Positions 51,835 to 61,934 are shown, counted from the stretch's first letter. The stretch is DNA of 64,000 nucleotides from Bacillota bacterium (GCA_023410595.1 JAEYPO010000036.1:62001-126000); one strand, 5' to 3'. The notes: generated from the letters alone by a model not told the origin. Translations and numbers: made by a program.

Positions 51835-54800
51835 ATGCTTTACAAACAAGTGGACAAAAATTTGAATTTTAAGGACAGGGAGCTTGAAGTCCTTGAATTC
51901 TGGAAGCAAAACAAAATATTCGAAAAGACTGTTGATAAGAGCAAGGGGAAACCGCCTTACACGTTTTACGACGGCCCGCCGACGGCCAACGGTAAGCCGC
52001 ATATCGGCCATATACTGACGCGCTGTATTAAGGACCTTATACCCCGCTACAGGACGATGAGAGGGTACGACGTACTGCGCAAGGCGGGCTGGGACACGCA
52101 CGGCCTGCCGGTGGAGCTCGAGGTAGAAAAACTGCTGGGGCTCGACGGCAAGGACCAGATAGAAAAATACGGCGTGGAGCCGTTTATAGCCGAGTGCAAA
52201 AAGAGCGTCTGGAAGTACAAGGGCGAATGGGAGAGGATGTCCGACCGAGTGGGCTTCTGGGTGGACATGGATCATCCTTATATAACATATGAGAACGATT
52301 ACATCGAGTCGGTGTGGTGGTCGCTAAAGGAGATATACAAAAAAGGTCTGCTCTATAAAGGACACAAAGTCGTGCCTTACTGCCCGCGCTGCGGCACGGC
52401 GCTTTCGTCGCACGAGGTGGCGCAAGGCTACAAGGATGTAAAGGAAACGTCTATATTCGTAAAGTTCAAGGTAAAGGGCGAGGACGCTTACTTCATGGCG
52501 TGGACGACGACGCCCTGGACGCTGCCCTCGAACGTTGGGCTCTGCGTAAACGCCAAAGAAACGTACGCAAAAGTAAGCTTTAAGGGCGAGAACATAATAA
52601 TGGCCAAGGCGCTTATACCAAGCGTGCTGGGCGAGGGTGCGCAGATAATCGAAGAATACAAGGGCAAGGACTTAGAATACAAGGAATATGAGCCGCTGTA
52701 TAACTTCGGGGTGGAAGGCAAGGCGTGGTTTATAACAACGGACGACTACGTAACGCTCTCCGACGGGTCGGGCATCGTGCACATAGCGCCCGCATTCGGC
52801 GAGGACGACGCGAGAGTCGGCTCAAAATATAAGCTGCCTTTTGTGCAGATGGTAAACGAGCAGGGCAGGTTCAAGGAAGTAACGCCGTGGGCCGGAGTGT
52901 TCGTGAAAGACGCGGACAAGGATATAATAGAAGATCTTAAAAACCGCGGGCTGCTGTACGCCGAGAGGGAGTACGAACACAGCTACCCCTACTGCTGGCG
53001 GTGCGACACGCCTCTGCTTTATTACGCGCGCACGACGTGGTTCGTTAAGATGACCGCGGTCCGCGATTTGCTGATGAAGAACAACAGAGCCGTTGGATGG
53101 CTGCCCGAAAACATTAAGGAAGGCCGCATGGGCAATTTCCTGGAGAACGTCATAGACTGGGGGCTCTCCAGAGAACGTTACTGGGGCACTCCGCTTCCCG
53201 TCTGGGAATGCGGCTGCGGGCATTTTACCGTTGTGGGCTCGATAGAGGAGCTTAAAGAGAAGGGCAATAATGTGCCTGATAATATTGAGCTGCACAAGCC
53301 GTTCATAGACAGAATAACGCTTAAGTGCGATAAGTGCGGCGGCGAGATGAAGCGCGTAAGCGAGGTAATAGACTGCTGGTACGACTCGGGCTCCATGCCG
53401 TTCGCACAGTGGCACTATCCGTTTGAGAATAAGGAAGAGTTTGAAAAGCGCTTCCCGGCGGACTTCATAAGCGAGGCCGTCGACCAGACGCGCGGGTGGT
53501 TTTACACGCTGCTCGCTATAAGCACCGTGGTGTTCGGCAGAAATCCGTTCGAGAACTGCATAGTCTTAGGACACGTGCAGGACAAGGACGGCCAAAAGAT
53601 GAGCAAGCACAAGGGCAACGTAGTGGACCCGTGGGCTGTGCTCGATAAGCAGGGCGCGGATGCCGTGCGCTGGTACTTCTATTCGAGCAGCGCGCCGTGG
53701 CTGCCGAGCAGGTTTTACGAAGAGGCGGTTTCCGAAGCGCAGCGCAAATTTATGGGCACGCTGTGGAATACATACGCGTTCTATATACTGTACGCCGACA
53801 TAGACGACTTCGACCCGACGAAGCATAAGTATTCCGGGCTCAACGTCATGGACAAATGGATACTCTCCAGGCTTAATACGCTTATTAACAGCGTCACGGA
53901 TTACCTTGACGAGTACAGGCTGACGGAGCCCGCGAGGGAGCTTGATAAGTTCGTGGACGATCTTTCCAACTGGTATGTGCGCCGCTGCCGCGACCGCTTC
54001 TGGGCTTCAGGCATGGAGCAGGATAAAGTAGATGCGTTTATGACGCTGTATACGGTGCTGAGCACGCTGTGCACGCTGGCAGCGCCTTTTGTTCCGTTCA
54101 TGACGGAGACGATGTATCAGAACCTCGTACGCAGCGTAGATAAAGCGGCGCCTGAGAGCGTGCACCTGTGCGAGTATCCTAAGGCGGATGCTTCGCTCAT
54201 CGATAAGGCGCTCGAAGACAGCATGGGCAAGGTATTGGACGTCGTGGTGCTGGGGAGAAGCGCGCGCAATACGGCGGGCATAAAGAACAGGCAGCCGATA
54301 GGCGCAATGTACGTTTCAGGCATAACGTCGCTGGAGGATATGTATATAGAGCTTATAGAAGGCGAGCTCAACATAAAGACCGTGACGCTGGGCGCAGACC
54401 TCTCGGAATTCATATCGTACAGCGTAAAGCCGCAGCTTAAGACGGTGGGGCCAAAATATGGAAAGCTTCTTAATGGCATACGCGTGCACCTTTCTGAAGC
54501 GGACGGCGCAGGCATAGTCGGCACGCTCAAATCTGACGGTGTATATAAGTTCTCAGTAAACGGAGAAGCGGTAGAGCTTTCGGAAGAAGATATGCTGATA
54601 GAGCCGACGCACCGCGAAGGGTACGTAGTGGAGAGCTACGGCGGAGTGGGCGTAATACTCGAAACGACGCTGACGGAGGAGCTTATAGAAGAAGGCTTTG
54701 TGCGCGAGATGATAAGCAAGATACAGACGATGCGCAAGGAAGCGGGCTTTGAGGTGATGGACCATATACGGCTCGGCGTTTCGGGCAACGACAGGCTTAA

Positions 54801-54936
54801 GGCTGTGGTTGGCCGCAACGCGGACGAGATAAAGCGCGAGGTGCTGGCCGACGATATTGCGGACTCGCTTTCCGGGTACGAGAAGCAGTGGGATATAAAC
54901 GGCGAGAACGCGGCGCTGAGCGTCGAAAAGATGTGA
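51835..54936 (+). CDS. ileS: Isoleucyl-tRNA synthetase
   Basis: 1033 residues, class I. Motif HIGH in GKPHIGHILTRC and KMSKS in QKMSKHKGNV. The CP1 editing domain, a zinc-type CPRCG and CDKCG pair and a long C-terminal anticodon region are present. Length and sequence fit the large IleS type common in clostridia, not the B. subtilis-like type of about 920 residues. AGGAGA precedes the ATG. Regulated by the T-box. Confidence 0.97.
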   Translation: MLYKQVDKNLNFKDRELEVLEFWKQNKIFEKTVDKSKGKPPYTFYDGPPTANGKPHIGHILTRCIKDLIPRYRTMRGYDVLRKAGWDTHGLPVELEVEKLLGLDGKDQIEKYGVEPFIAECKKSVWKYKGEWERMSDRVGFWVDMDHPYITYENDYIESVWWSLKEIYKKGLLYKGHKVVPYCPRCGTALSSHEVAQGYKDVKETSIFVKFKVKGEDAYFMAWTTTPWTLPSNVGLCVNAKETYAKVSFKGENIIMAKALIPSVLGEGAQIIEEYKGKDLEYKEYEPLYNFGVEGKAWFITTDDYVTLSDGSGIVHIAPAFGEDDARVGSKYKLPFVQMVNEQGRFKEVTPWAGVFVKDADKDIIEDLKNRGLLYAEREYEHSYPYCWRCDTPLLYYARTTWFVKMTAVRDLLMKNNRAVGWLPENIKEGRMGNFLENVIDWGLSRERYWGTPLPVWECGCGHFTVVGSIEELKEKGNNVPDNIELHKPFIDRITLKCDKCGGEMKRVSEVIDCWYDSGSMPFAQWHYPFENKEEFEKRFPADFISEAVDQTRGWFYTLLAISTVVFGRNPFENCIVLGHVQDKDGQKMSKHKGNVVDPWAVLDKQGADAVRWYFYSSSAPWLPSRFYEEAVSEAQRKFMGTLWNTYAFYILYADIDDFDPTKHKYSGLNVMDKWILSRLNTLINSVTDYLDEYRLTEPARELDKFVDDLSNWYVRRCRDRFWASGMEQDKVDAFMTLYTVLSTLCTLAAPFVPFMTETMYQNLVRSVDKAAPESVHLCEYPKADASLIDKALEDSMGKVLDVVVLGRSARNTAGIKNRQPIGAMYVSGITSLEDMYIELIEGELNIKTVTLGADLSEFISYSVKPQLKTVGPKYGKLLNGIRVHLSEADGAGIVGTLKSDGVYKFSVNGEAVELSEEDMLIEPTHREGYVVESYGGVGVILETTLTEELIEEGFVREMISKIQTMRKEAGFEVMDHIRLGVSGNDRLKAVVGRNADEIKREVLADDIADSLSGYEKQWDINGENAALSVEKM

Positions 54937-54942
54937 TGTTAT

Positions 54943-54971
54943 AAAGCGGGTGGAAACACCCGCTTTTTTTA
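54943..54971 (+). terminator. Terminator after ileS
   Basis: AAAGCGGGTG-gaaa-CACCCGCTTT, then five T. Confidence 0.9.
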
Positions 54972-55078
54972 CAGGGCACGTAAAGCCTAAAGCTTTATGG
55001 GCGATAATATGACAGGGTAGAATTTTTTACACATTTGTGATATGGTTATCAACAAGAAATGGATAACGGGAGGTGAGT

Positions 55079-55333
55079 ATGAAGAGCATTGCCGCTATAT
55101 ACTTCGCAATAACCCTTTTTATGGCTGTCGTTATTGCTTTTGGAACAATTGGGCTTAACGAGCTTCAGGTAATAAGTCCTGAAAAACAAGCACCTGCGGT
55201 GGCGCGTACGATGGTCGGCGAATCGGCCGGAACGTTTATAATAAGCGTTTTGGCGGACGGCGAGACGTATGAAATAGTAACGGCGCGCACGGGCCGGGCG
55301 GGCCTTAGGGCTCAAGCTGAGCATAAGAGCTGA
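55079..55333 (+). CDS. Small hypothetical membrane or exported protein
   Basis: 84 residues. One hydrophobic segment at residues 4-26 could be an anchor or signal peptide; the rest is a short soluble domain (AGTFIISVLADGETYEIVTA). No family recognised. GGGAGGTG precedes ATG 55079. It lies between ileS and the propeller gene pair. Confidence 0.65.
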   Translation: MKSIAAIYFAITLFMAVVIAFGTIGLNELQVISPEKQAPAVARTMVGESAGTFIISVLADGETYEIVTARTGRAGLRAQAEHKS

Positions 55334-55450
55334 TACCGCCGCGGACTGCCGCAATCGGCATATGATAGTTTTAAGGTACGTGGTGGTTAATATATTATAC
55401 TCTTAAAGCCGTGAGGCTTTTGGGGTAAGATGAATCGGGAAAGAGGAAAA

Positions 55451-57316
55451 ATGAGCAAAAGATACTATGGCAGAAAACGAGCAACAAGACGGAAAGCGCA
55501 AGGAAGATTTTTCGTTATAATAGGAGTGCTGATAATCGCACTTGCAGTGGGAATATTCTTTATTGTCAAAGCGGTTACAGGCAAGCCGGGCACCTCGGAA
55601 AAACCGAGCCAGTCGGTGGCTCTGACGCCTCCTGCACAGAGCGCAGCGCTGCCGTCAGAAGAGGTTTCCATGGAGCCGACGCCGACGCCCGAGCCTTCGA
55701 TTTCGGCAGATACTGTGCCGCAGGCGGTGCCGGGCAAGACCGACGCCGCAACGCTGGGCTTCCAGACAAAGATAATGAGCGACGGCGCGGAGGTGGCGAC
55801 ATACCAGAGGCCGGAGACTATTACGTTTGGCAGTGGCGACGAATATACGGCGCTCGAGGGCGTGATAACGTTCCGCGGCAACAATTATCGCGACGCTGCG
55901 AGCTGGGGCACGGCGGACATAACGGAGCAAAAGCTGACGCTTGTAAACACAAAGCAGACGGGCGCCATAGACAGGTGGGGAGGTCTCGCGTGGACGGGAC
56001 AGCCGCTCGTCGTGAAATGGCCGGACGCGCTGCGCGAAAAGATGTCGATCTACGAACCGTTCAGGACGAAGGCGGGCTTTACGGAGGTCATCATCTGCTC
56101 GCTCGACGGCAATATATATTTTGAAGAGCTGGAGACGGGCGAGAAGACGAGAGACCCCATCAAGATAGGAGCGCCCACAAAGGGCACGGCGAGCCTCGAC
56201 CCGCGGGGATACCCGATAATATATGTGGGGCAGGGCCTGCAGGCCGACGGCAACGCCAGCGGCTGCAAAAACATGTATTTCCGCGCGTTCAGCCTTATTG
56301 ACGGAACGAAGCTTATGGAGACAGGCTTTGCCGACAGAGACCCGCTCGCCATCAGGGGCTGGCAGGCGTACGACTCGAGCCCGCTAATATCAGCGAGCGC
56401 GGACACTTTAATACAGCCGGGCGAGAACGGCATAATATACACGGTAAAGCTTAACACGGCTTACGACGAAGCGGCTGGCACCGTGACAATGAACCCCGGG
56501 CCTGTAGTGAAATACGGGTACGATTCGCCCGCGAACCAGTCAAGAGAAAAGAACCTCGGCGGCAGGTACGGCATAGAGAACTCGGCCGTCGCGTGGAGAA
56601 ACTACCTCATATTGACGGATAACGCCGGTCTGCTGCAGTGCATAGATCTTAACACTATGTCGCTCGTGTACGTAAGCGATATGGGTAATGACAGCGACGT
56701 TTCGATGGTGCTTGAGGAAGACCCGGTAAACAACACGTTCTACCTCTACACCGGCTGCGAGTACGACGACGGCGTGGCAAACGCCCAGCCGGGGCAGGGC
56801 ACGGCTTACGCGCGCAAGGTAAACGGCCTTACAGGAGAGATAATCTGGGAAGTGCCTTATACCGTAGACTCCTCCAACGAAGCGGTGGACGGAGGCATAC
56901 TCGCTTCCCCCGTGCTCGGCAGGGAAGGCACGAGCATGGCCGGGCTCATAATCTATAACATAACGGCGGAAGTAAAGGGCGGCTCTACGACAAGCCGTCT
57001 CGTCGCGCTCGATAAGAATACGCACGAACAAAAATGGAGCTACGACATGGATATTACCGGCTGGTCACCATCCTCTCCCGTTCCAGTGTACACGCCGGAC
57101 GACAAGGGGTATATAGTGCAGTGCGACCGCAACGGCGACGTAGCGCTGATAGACGGAGTTACCGGAAAGGAAGTTGACGTACTTGCGCTGAAAAAGACGG
57201 GCAGCGACGGCAAGGTGACGGAGCAGAACAACTTCGAGGCTACGCCCGTCGTTTATAACAACATGATAGTAGTGGGCTCGCGAAGCAGGAACCTGTTCTT
57301 CATAAAGATATCTTAA
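55451..57316 (+). CDS. Membrane-anchored PQQ-like beta-propeller protein, paralogue A
   Basis: 621 residues. Basic N-terminus (KRYYGRKRATRRK), a TM anchor (about 20-42), a Pro/Ser/Thr linker (PTPTPEPS), then an extracellular beta-propeller with PQQ/WD-like blades (for example GLLQCIDLNTMSLVYVSDMG, VALDKNTHEQKWSYDM). About 70% identical by eye to the next gene. The ATG at 55451 is chosen because the paralogue starts at the same point and AAGAGG precedes it; ATG 55430 is possible. No catalytic domain was seen; binding or scaffold function is inferred. Confidence 0.8.
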   Translation: MSKRYYGRKRATRRKAQGRFFVIIGVLIIALAVGIFFIVKAVTGKPGTSEKPSQSVALTPPAQSAALPSEEVSMEPTPTPEPSISADTVPQAVPGKTDAATLGFQTKIMSDGAEVATYQRPETITFGSGDEYTALEGVITFRGNNYRDAASWGTADITEQKLTLVNTKQTGAIDRWGGLAWTGQPLVVKWPDALREKMSIYEPFRTKAGFTEVIICSLDGNIYFEELETGEKTRDPIKIGAPTKGTASLDPRGYPIIYVGQGLQADGNASGCKNMYFRAFSLIDGTKLMETGFADRDPLAIRGWQAYDSSPLISASADTLIQPGENGIIYTVKLNTAYDEAAGTVTMNPGPVVKYGYDSPANQSREKNLGGRYGIENSAVAWRNYLILTDNAGLLQCIDLNTMSLVYVSDMGNDSDVSMVLEEDPVNNTFYLYTGCEYDDGVANAQPGQGTAYARKVNGLTGEIIWEVPYTVDSSNEAVDGGILASPVLGREGTSMAGLIIYNITAEVKGGSTTSRLVALDKNTHEQKWSYDMDITGWSPSSPVPVYTPDDKGYIVQCDRNGDVALIDGVTGKEVDVLALKKTGSDGKVTEQNNFEATPVVYNNMIVVGSRSRNLFFIKIS

Positions 57317-57448
57317 TGCATACCGGCCCGGAGCAGCCATGCTTCGGGCTTTTGCTATCAGCAGAAAAGAAGCGTATATTATTGGTTCGTGTTTTTTGGC
57401 GGTGATCGTAAACATACGTGGTGGTATTTTACGAAAGGGGAAAGAAAC

Positions 57449-59311
57449 ATGTGCAAAAGAAGATACTATGCCAGGAAGCGCAGATTCAGGCGCAAGGCTC
57501 ACGCAAGGTTCTACGTCATATTAGGCGTGCTTATAGCCGCGCTCGCGGTAGGGATATTTTTCATTGTAAAGGCGGTTACGGACAAGCCGGGCAGCGCGGA
57601 CAAGCCGGGAGAGTCTATGGCACTCAGCCCGCCCGATATGAGCGGATTAAACGAGCCTTTGGAAAGCGAGACGCCAGCCGAGACGCCCGAGCCGTCGATG
57701 CCGGCGGACTTGCTGCCGCAGGCCGTGGCGGGCAAGACCGACCCCGCGACATTCGGCTTTGAGACGAAGATAATGAGCGACGGCACTGAGGTCGCGACTT
57801 ACGAGCGCCCCGACCCGATATCTTTCGGCGCAGGGAGCGAATATACGGCGCTGGAAGGCGTGATAACGTTCCGAGGCAACAATTACCGGGACATGCCGAG
57901 CTGGGGCACGGCTGAAATTACGGAACAGAAACTTACGAAGGTACGGGAGCCGAAGCAGACGGGCGCCATAAACGGCTGGGGAGGCAGCGGCTGGACGGGG
58001 CAGCCGCTCGTCGTGAAATGGCCGGACGCGCTGCGCGAAAAGATGACGACGATCTACGATGCGTTCAGGAGCAAGGCAGGCTTTACAGAGGTCATCATCT
58101 GCTCGCTCGACGGCAACATATATTTTGAGGAGCTGGAGACGGGCGAGAAGACGAGAGACCCAATCAAGATAGGCGCGCCCACGAAAGGCACTGCGAGCCT
58201 CGACCCGAGAGGATATCCCATACTTTACGTCGGGCAGGGGCTTAATTCCGAGGGCAGCGATACGGAATGCAACGACATGTACTTCCGCGCCTATAGCCTT
58301 ATAGACGGCAAGGAGCTGTATAAGTTTGGTGCGCCCAGCGCCGACCCATTCGCGCTGAGAAGCAACTGGCAGGCGTACGATTCGAGCGCGCTTATTGACG
58401 CGGAGACGGACACGCTTATAGTGCCGGGGGAGAACGGCGTGCTTTATACAGTTAAGCTCAATACGGTCTACGACGAGACCGCGGGTACCGTGACTATGGA
58501 TCCCAAGCCTATGGTGAAGTACAGGTACACGACGCCCGCGAATAAGGACAGGGAAAAAGTAAAGGGCGGCAGATGGGGTATAGAGGACTCCGTCGTCGCT
58601 TGGAAGAACTACGTTATATTCACCGACAACGCGGGGCTGCTGCAGTGCGTAGACTTAAATACGATGACGCTCGTGTACGCCAACGACATGGGGGACGACA
58701 GCGACGTTTCGATGGTGCTGGAGGAGGACCCCGCAAACGGTACTTTTTATCTTTATACCGGCTGCGAATACGACGAATCTGTGCATAACGCCCAGCCGGG
58801 GCAGGGCACAGCATTTGCCCGGAAGATAAACGGCCTCACCGGCGAGGTGATATGGGAAGCGCCCTTTACTGTACAGTCCGGTGATGTCGACGGCGGCATA
58901 CTCGCTTCTCCCGTACTCGGCAAAGAAGGCACGAGCCTTGCGGGGCTCATAATCTATAACGTGACGCAGGAAGTCAAGGGGGAAAGCACGACGAGCCGCC
59001 TCGTGGCGCTCGACAAGAATACCCGCGATTTAAAGTGGAGCTACGACATGGAGGCCGCGGGCTGGTCGCCCTCGTCGCCCGTACCCGTTTATACGGCGGA
59101 CGGGCAGGGCTATATAATACAGTGCGATATAGACGGAGAGGTCGCGCTAATAAAGGCGGATGGGCAGACAGCCACGGAGGTTAGCAAGCTGTCGCTGAAA
59201 GACGAGGCAAAAGAGATTTGGAATAAATTCGAGGCCACGCCCGTAGTGTTCGGCAACTACGTCGTCGTGGGTTCAAAAAGCAGGAACCTGTTTTTCATAA
59301 AGATATCGTAA
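57449..59311 (+). CDS. Membrane-anchored PQQ-like beta-propeller protein, paralogue B
   Basis: 620 residues, same layout as the gene before it: basic start (CKRRYYARKRRFRRK), TM anchor, Pro/Glu-rich linker, propeller. Differences cluster in the linker and a few loops, while segments such as TEVIICSLDGNIYFEELETG are identical. The upstream DNA also shares TACGTGGTGG with the first copy, so the duplication included the leader. AAAGGGG precedes the ATG. Confidence 0.8.
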   Translation: MCKRRYYARKRRFRRKAHARFYVILGVLIAALAVGIFFIVKAVTDKPGSADKPGESMALSPPDMSGLNEPLESETPAETPEPSMPADLLPQAVAGKTDPATFGFETKIMSDGTEVATYERPDPISFGAGSEYTALEGVITFRGNNYRDMPSWGTAEITEQKLTKVREPKQTGAINGWGGSGWTGQPLVVKWPDALREKMTTIYDAFRSKAGFTEVIICSLDGNIYFEELETGEKTRDPIKIGAPTKGTASLDPRGYPILYVGQGLNSEGSDTECNDMYFRAYSLIDGKELYKFGAPSADPFALRSNWQAYDSSALIDAETDTLIVPGENGVLYTVKLNTVYDETAGTVTMDPKPMVKYRYTTPANKDREKVKGGRWGIEDSVVAWKNYVIFTDNAGLLQCVDLNTMTLVYANDMGDDSDVSMVLEEDPANGTFYLYTGCEYDESVHNAQPGQGTAFARKINGLTGEVIWEAPFTVQSGDVDGGILASPVLGKEGTSLAGLIIYNVTQEVKGESTTSRLVALDKNTRDLKWSYDMEAAGWSPSSPVPVYTADGQGYIIQCDIDGEVALIKADGQTATEVSKLSLKDEAKEIWNKFEATPVVFGNYVVVGSKSRNLFFIKIS

Positions 59312-59368
59312 GATAAAAAAACACCCGAAGCTTAGCTTCAGGCGGTCGGTTGCTGAAAACCCCCTTTT

Positions 59369-59446
59369 GTCATTCCGAGCTGGCGAGGAATCTTAAAATG
59401 CTTATTATTTTAAGATTATTCGGCCGTTCCGCTCCCTCTGAATGAC
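59369..59446. repeat. Palindromic intergenic repeat, copy 2
   Basis: 78-bp element starting GTCATTCCGAGC, with GAGGAATCTTAAAA and its inverse, ending CTGAATGAC. Related to 49028-49158. It lies between the propeller pair and the nfnB terminator. Confidence 0.6.
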
Positions 59447-59466
59447 ACTTAGGTACTTTGTCATAA

Positions 59467-59500
59467 ATCAAAGCCCGAGGCTGACGCTTCGGGCTTTGAT
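59467..59500 (-). terminator. Terminator of the nfnAB operon
   Basis: 15-bp stem ATCAAAGCCCGAGGC / GCTTCGGGCTTTGAT with one G-T pair and loop TGAC. The minus-strand T-tract is interrupted (TTTGATTTAT). Confidence 0.7.
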
Positions 59501-59510
59501 ATAATAAGCA

Positions 59511-60908
59511 TTATTTCTTCTCCATGTATTCCAGCATCGACTTGGCGGCCAGTTTGCCCGCGCCCATGGCGAGTATAACCGTCGCCGCGCCGGATACAGC
59601 GTCGCCGCCCGCGTATACGCCGTCTACCGACGTTGCGCCCGTCTTCTCGTCTATTATTATGCCGCCCCACTTCTGAGTTTCAAGCCCCGGCGTCTCCTGA
59701 CGCAGCAGCGGGTTGGGGCTAGTGCCTATGGCTATTATCGCCGCGTCGAGCTCTATGTCGTATTCAGAGCCCGCAACAGGCACAGGCCTGCGCCTGCCCG
59801 AAGCGTCCGGCTCGCCGAGCTCCATCTTCTGCAGCGTCATGCCGCGCACATACCCATTATCCGTACCGAGTATAGCCGTAGGATTAACGAGGAACTGAAA
59901 TATTATGCCCTCTTCCTTGGCGTGCTCTACCTCTTCGGCTCTCGCAGGCATCTCCGCCTCACTCCTGCGGTATACTATGTATACCTGTTCGGCGCCGAGA
60001 CGCTTGGCGCACCTTGCCGCGTCCATGGCTACGTTGCCGCCGCCCACGACGGCGACCTTCTTATGCCTTACTACAGGCGTGTCGTATTCGGGGAACTTAT
60101 AGCCCTTCATGAGGTTGATGCGCGTCAGGAATTCGTTGGCGGAATACACGCCGTTGAGGTTCTCACCCGGTATGTTCATGAAGCTCGGAAGCCCCGCGCC
60201 CGTGCCTATGAATATCGTATCAAAGCCCATGGCTTTTAAGTCGTCTATAGTCAATACGCGGCCTATGACCATGTCGGTTTCTATCTTTACGCCCATATCG
60301 GAGAGCGTGTCTATCTCTTTCTGCACGAGCGCCTTGGGCAGCCTGAACTCCGGTATGCCATACACGAGCACTCCGCCCGGCGTATGGAACGCCTCGAATA
60401 TCGTTACGTCAACGCCGTTTTTAGCAAGGTCAGCCGCGCACGTGAGCCCCGCCGGCCCCGAGCCTATTACGGCCGCTTTCTTCCCGGTAGGCGGCTTGCA
60501 TTCGGCTTTTTTCGCGCCTTTCTCTATCGCGTAATCCGCGCAGAACCTCTCAAGCCTTCCTATGCCCACTGGCTCGCCCTTTATGCCGCGGACGCAGTAT
60601 TGCTCGCACTGGGTCTCCTGCGGGCAGACGCGCCCGCATATCGCGGGCAGGCCGTTGGTCTCGCGTATCTTCTCGTAAGCGCCCGCATAATCTCCTTCGG
60701 CCGCGAGCTTTATAAACTCGGGTATCTGCACGTTAACCGGGCATCCGGCAACGCACGGCTTATTCTTGCACTGCAGGCAGCGCATAGCCTCGTTTTTCGC
60801 CATGTCCTCCGTATACCCAAGCGCGACCTCACTGAAGTTTGACGCCCTTACATGCGGGTCCTGTTGAGGCATCGGTGTTTTTTTAAGATCCATATTGCGC
60901 TGCGCCAT
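59511..60908 (-). CDS. nfnB: NfnB/GltA-type FAD- and NADPH-binding iron-sulfur subunit
   Basis: 465 residues. N-terminal cysteines for two 4Fe-4S clusters (CLQCKNKPCVAGCP and CGRVCPQETQCEQYC), an FAD-binding GSGPAGLTCAADLA and an NADPH-binding VVGGGNVAMDAARCAKRL. It resembles the small subunit of glutamate synthase, but adjacency to the NfnA-like gene and the absence of a large subunit indicate NADH-dependent ferredoxin:NADP+ oxidoreductase. This couples reduction of NADP+ by NADH and reduced ferredoxin. The ATG follows the nfnA stop directly. Confidence 0.9.
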   Translation of the reverse strand: MAQRNMDLKKTPMPQQDPHVRASNFSEVALGYTEDMAKNEAMRCLQCKNKPCVAGCPVNVQIPEFIKLAAEGDYAGAYEKIRETNGLPAICGRVCPQETQCEQYCVRGIKGEPVGIGRLERFCADYAIEKGAKKAECKPPTGKKAAVIGSGPAGLTCAADLAKNGVDVTIFEAFHTPGGVLVYGIPEFRLPKALVQKEIDTLSDMGVKIETDMVIGRVLTIDDLKAMGFDTIFIGTGAGLPSFMNIPGENLNGVYSANEFLTRINLMKGYKFPEYDTPVVRHKKVAVVGGGNVAMDAARCAKRLGAEQVYIVYRRSEAEMPARAEEVEHAKEEGIIFQFLVNPTAILGTDNGYVRGMTLQKMELGEPDASGRRRPVPVAGSEYDIELDAAIIAIGTSPNPLLRQETPGLETQKWGGIIIDEKTGATSVDGVYAGGDAVSGAATVILAMGAGKLAAKSMLEYMEKK

Positions 60909-61739
60909 TTACCGTACCTCCTTAAACAAATTGCAGGACTCCTCTTCCTGCTTTTTATACATCGTCTGCCTTCTCATGGCTTCGTCGAAATCCACCTCGT
61001 GCCCGTCGAAATCCGGACCGTCCACGCACGCGAACTTCGTCTTCCCGCCAACGGTAACGCGGCATCCTCCGCACATACCCGTGCCGTCTATCATTATGGG
61101 GTTCATGCTTATAAGCGTCTTTATGCCGTATTCCTTGGTCAGGCGCGATACGAATTTCATCATTACAAGCGGGCCTATGGCGACGACAAGGTCGAACTTC
61201 TCGCCCGATTCTATTTCGCTTTTAAGAGCGTCGGTAACGAAGCCCTTGTTGCCGTTGCTGCCGTCGTCCGTCGTTATTATGAGCTTTGAAGAAACGGCGC
61301 GCATCTCATCCTCAAGCAGTATGAGGTCTTTGTTGCGAAAGCCTGCTATCGTCGTTACATCCACGCCCAAAGACTTAAGCTTTTTAGCCTGCGGGTACGC
61401 TATCGCCGTGCCAAGCCCGCCGCCTATGACCGCAGCCTTTTTTACGTTTTCGCCGAAATGGGACGGCTTGCCGAGCGGTCCTATGAAATCCGCAAGTGAA
61501 TCGCCTTCATTTAAAGCGCCCAGCTGCAGCGTCGTTTTCCCAACCTCCTGAAAGATGATGGTCACGGTTCCGGCGTTCCGGTCAAAGTCGGCTATGGTCA
61601 GCGGAATACGTTCGCCATTATCGTCTACACGAAGTATTATGAATTGTCCCGCCTGCGCCTTTTTCGCTATAAGCGGCGCGTCAACGACCATAAGCTTGAC
61701 CTGCTCGTTAAGCGTTTGTTTTTCAAGAATCTTATACAA
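60909..61739 (-). CDS. nfnA: NfnA-type FAD/NAD(H)-binding subunit with [2Fe-2S] site
   Basis: 276 residues, ferredoxin-NADP-reductase-like fold. The nucleotide-binding loop GGGLGTAIAYPQAKKLKSLG and a C-terminal cysteine motif (MCGGCRVTVGG..FACVDGPDFDGHEVDF) for a [2Fe-2S] cluster match NfnA and dihydroorotate-dehydrogenase electron-transfer subunits. The start is TTG, 9 bases after AAGGAG. With nfnB it should form the bifurcating transhydrogenase. Confidence 0.9.
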   Translation of the reverse strand: MYKILEKQTLNEQVKLMVVDAPLIAKKAQAGQFIILRVDDNGERIPLTIADFDRNAGTVTIIFQEVGKTTLQLGALNEGDSLADFIGPLGKPSHFGENVKKAAVIGGGLGTAIAYPQAKKLKSLGVDVTTIAGFRNKDLILLEDEMRAVSSKLIITTDDGSNGNKGFVTDALKSEIESGEKFDLVVAIGPLVMMKFVSRLTKEYGIKTLISMNPIMIDGTGMCGGCRVTVGGKTKFACVDGPDFDGHEVDFDEAMRRQTMYKKQEEESCNLFKEVR

Positions 61740-61842
61740 GTAGTTCAGCTCCTTATATTTTTATCGCCCCTAAAAACCGCGGTTTTTGTATACGAAGCAT
61801 ACAAAATTATCACAGCTTTGCGGCCTTAAATACATTCCTGTT

Positions 61843-61872
61843 ATTATAACACTATTTTCAGTACCAGTGCAA
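61843..61872 (-). promoter_or_regulatory. Weak promoter candidate for nfnA
   Basis: TATAAT (61843-61848) on the minus strand, with TTGCAC 18 bp upstream. The -35 is poor and overlaps the T-tract of the upstream terminator. Confidence 0.35.
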
Positions 61873-61899
61873 AAAAAATCGCTGCTTACTGCGGCGATT
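61871..61899 (-). terminator. Terminator of the DUF4364 gene
   Basis: Minus strand AATCGCCGC / GCAGCGATT followed by at least eight T. Confidence 0.8.
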
Positions 61900-61934
61900 A
61901 TATGTGTTAATTTTTAATATGTATTTAGCTTATG

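Noticed and set aside
59511..60908. Glutamate synthase small subunit
   Set aside because: The paired NfnA-like gene and missing large subunit favour NfnB, although the family similarity is real.
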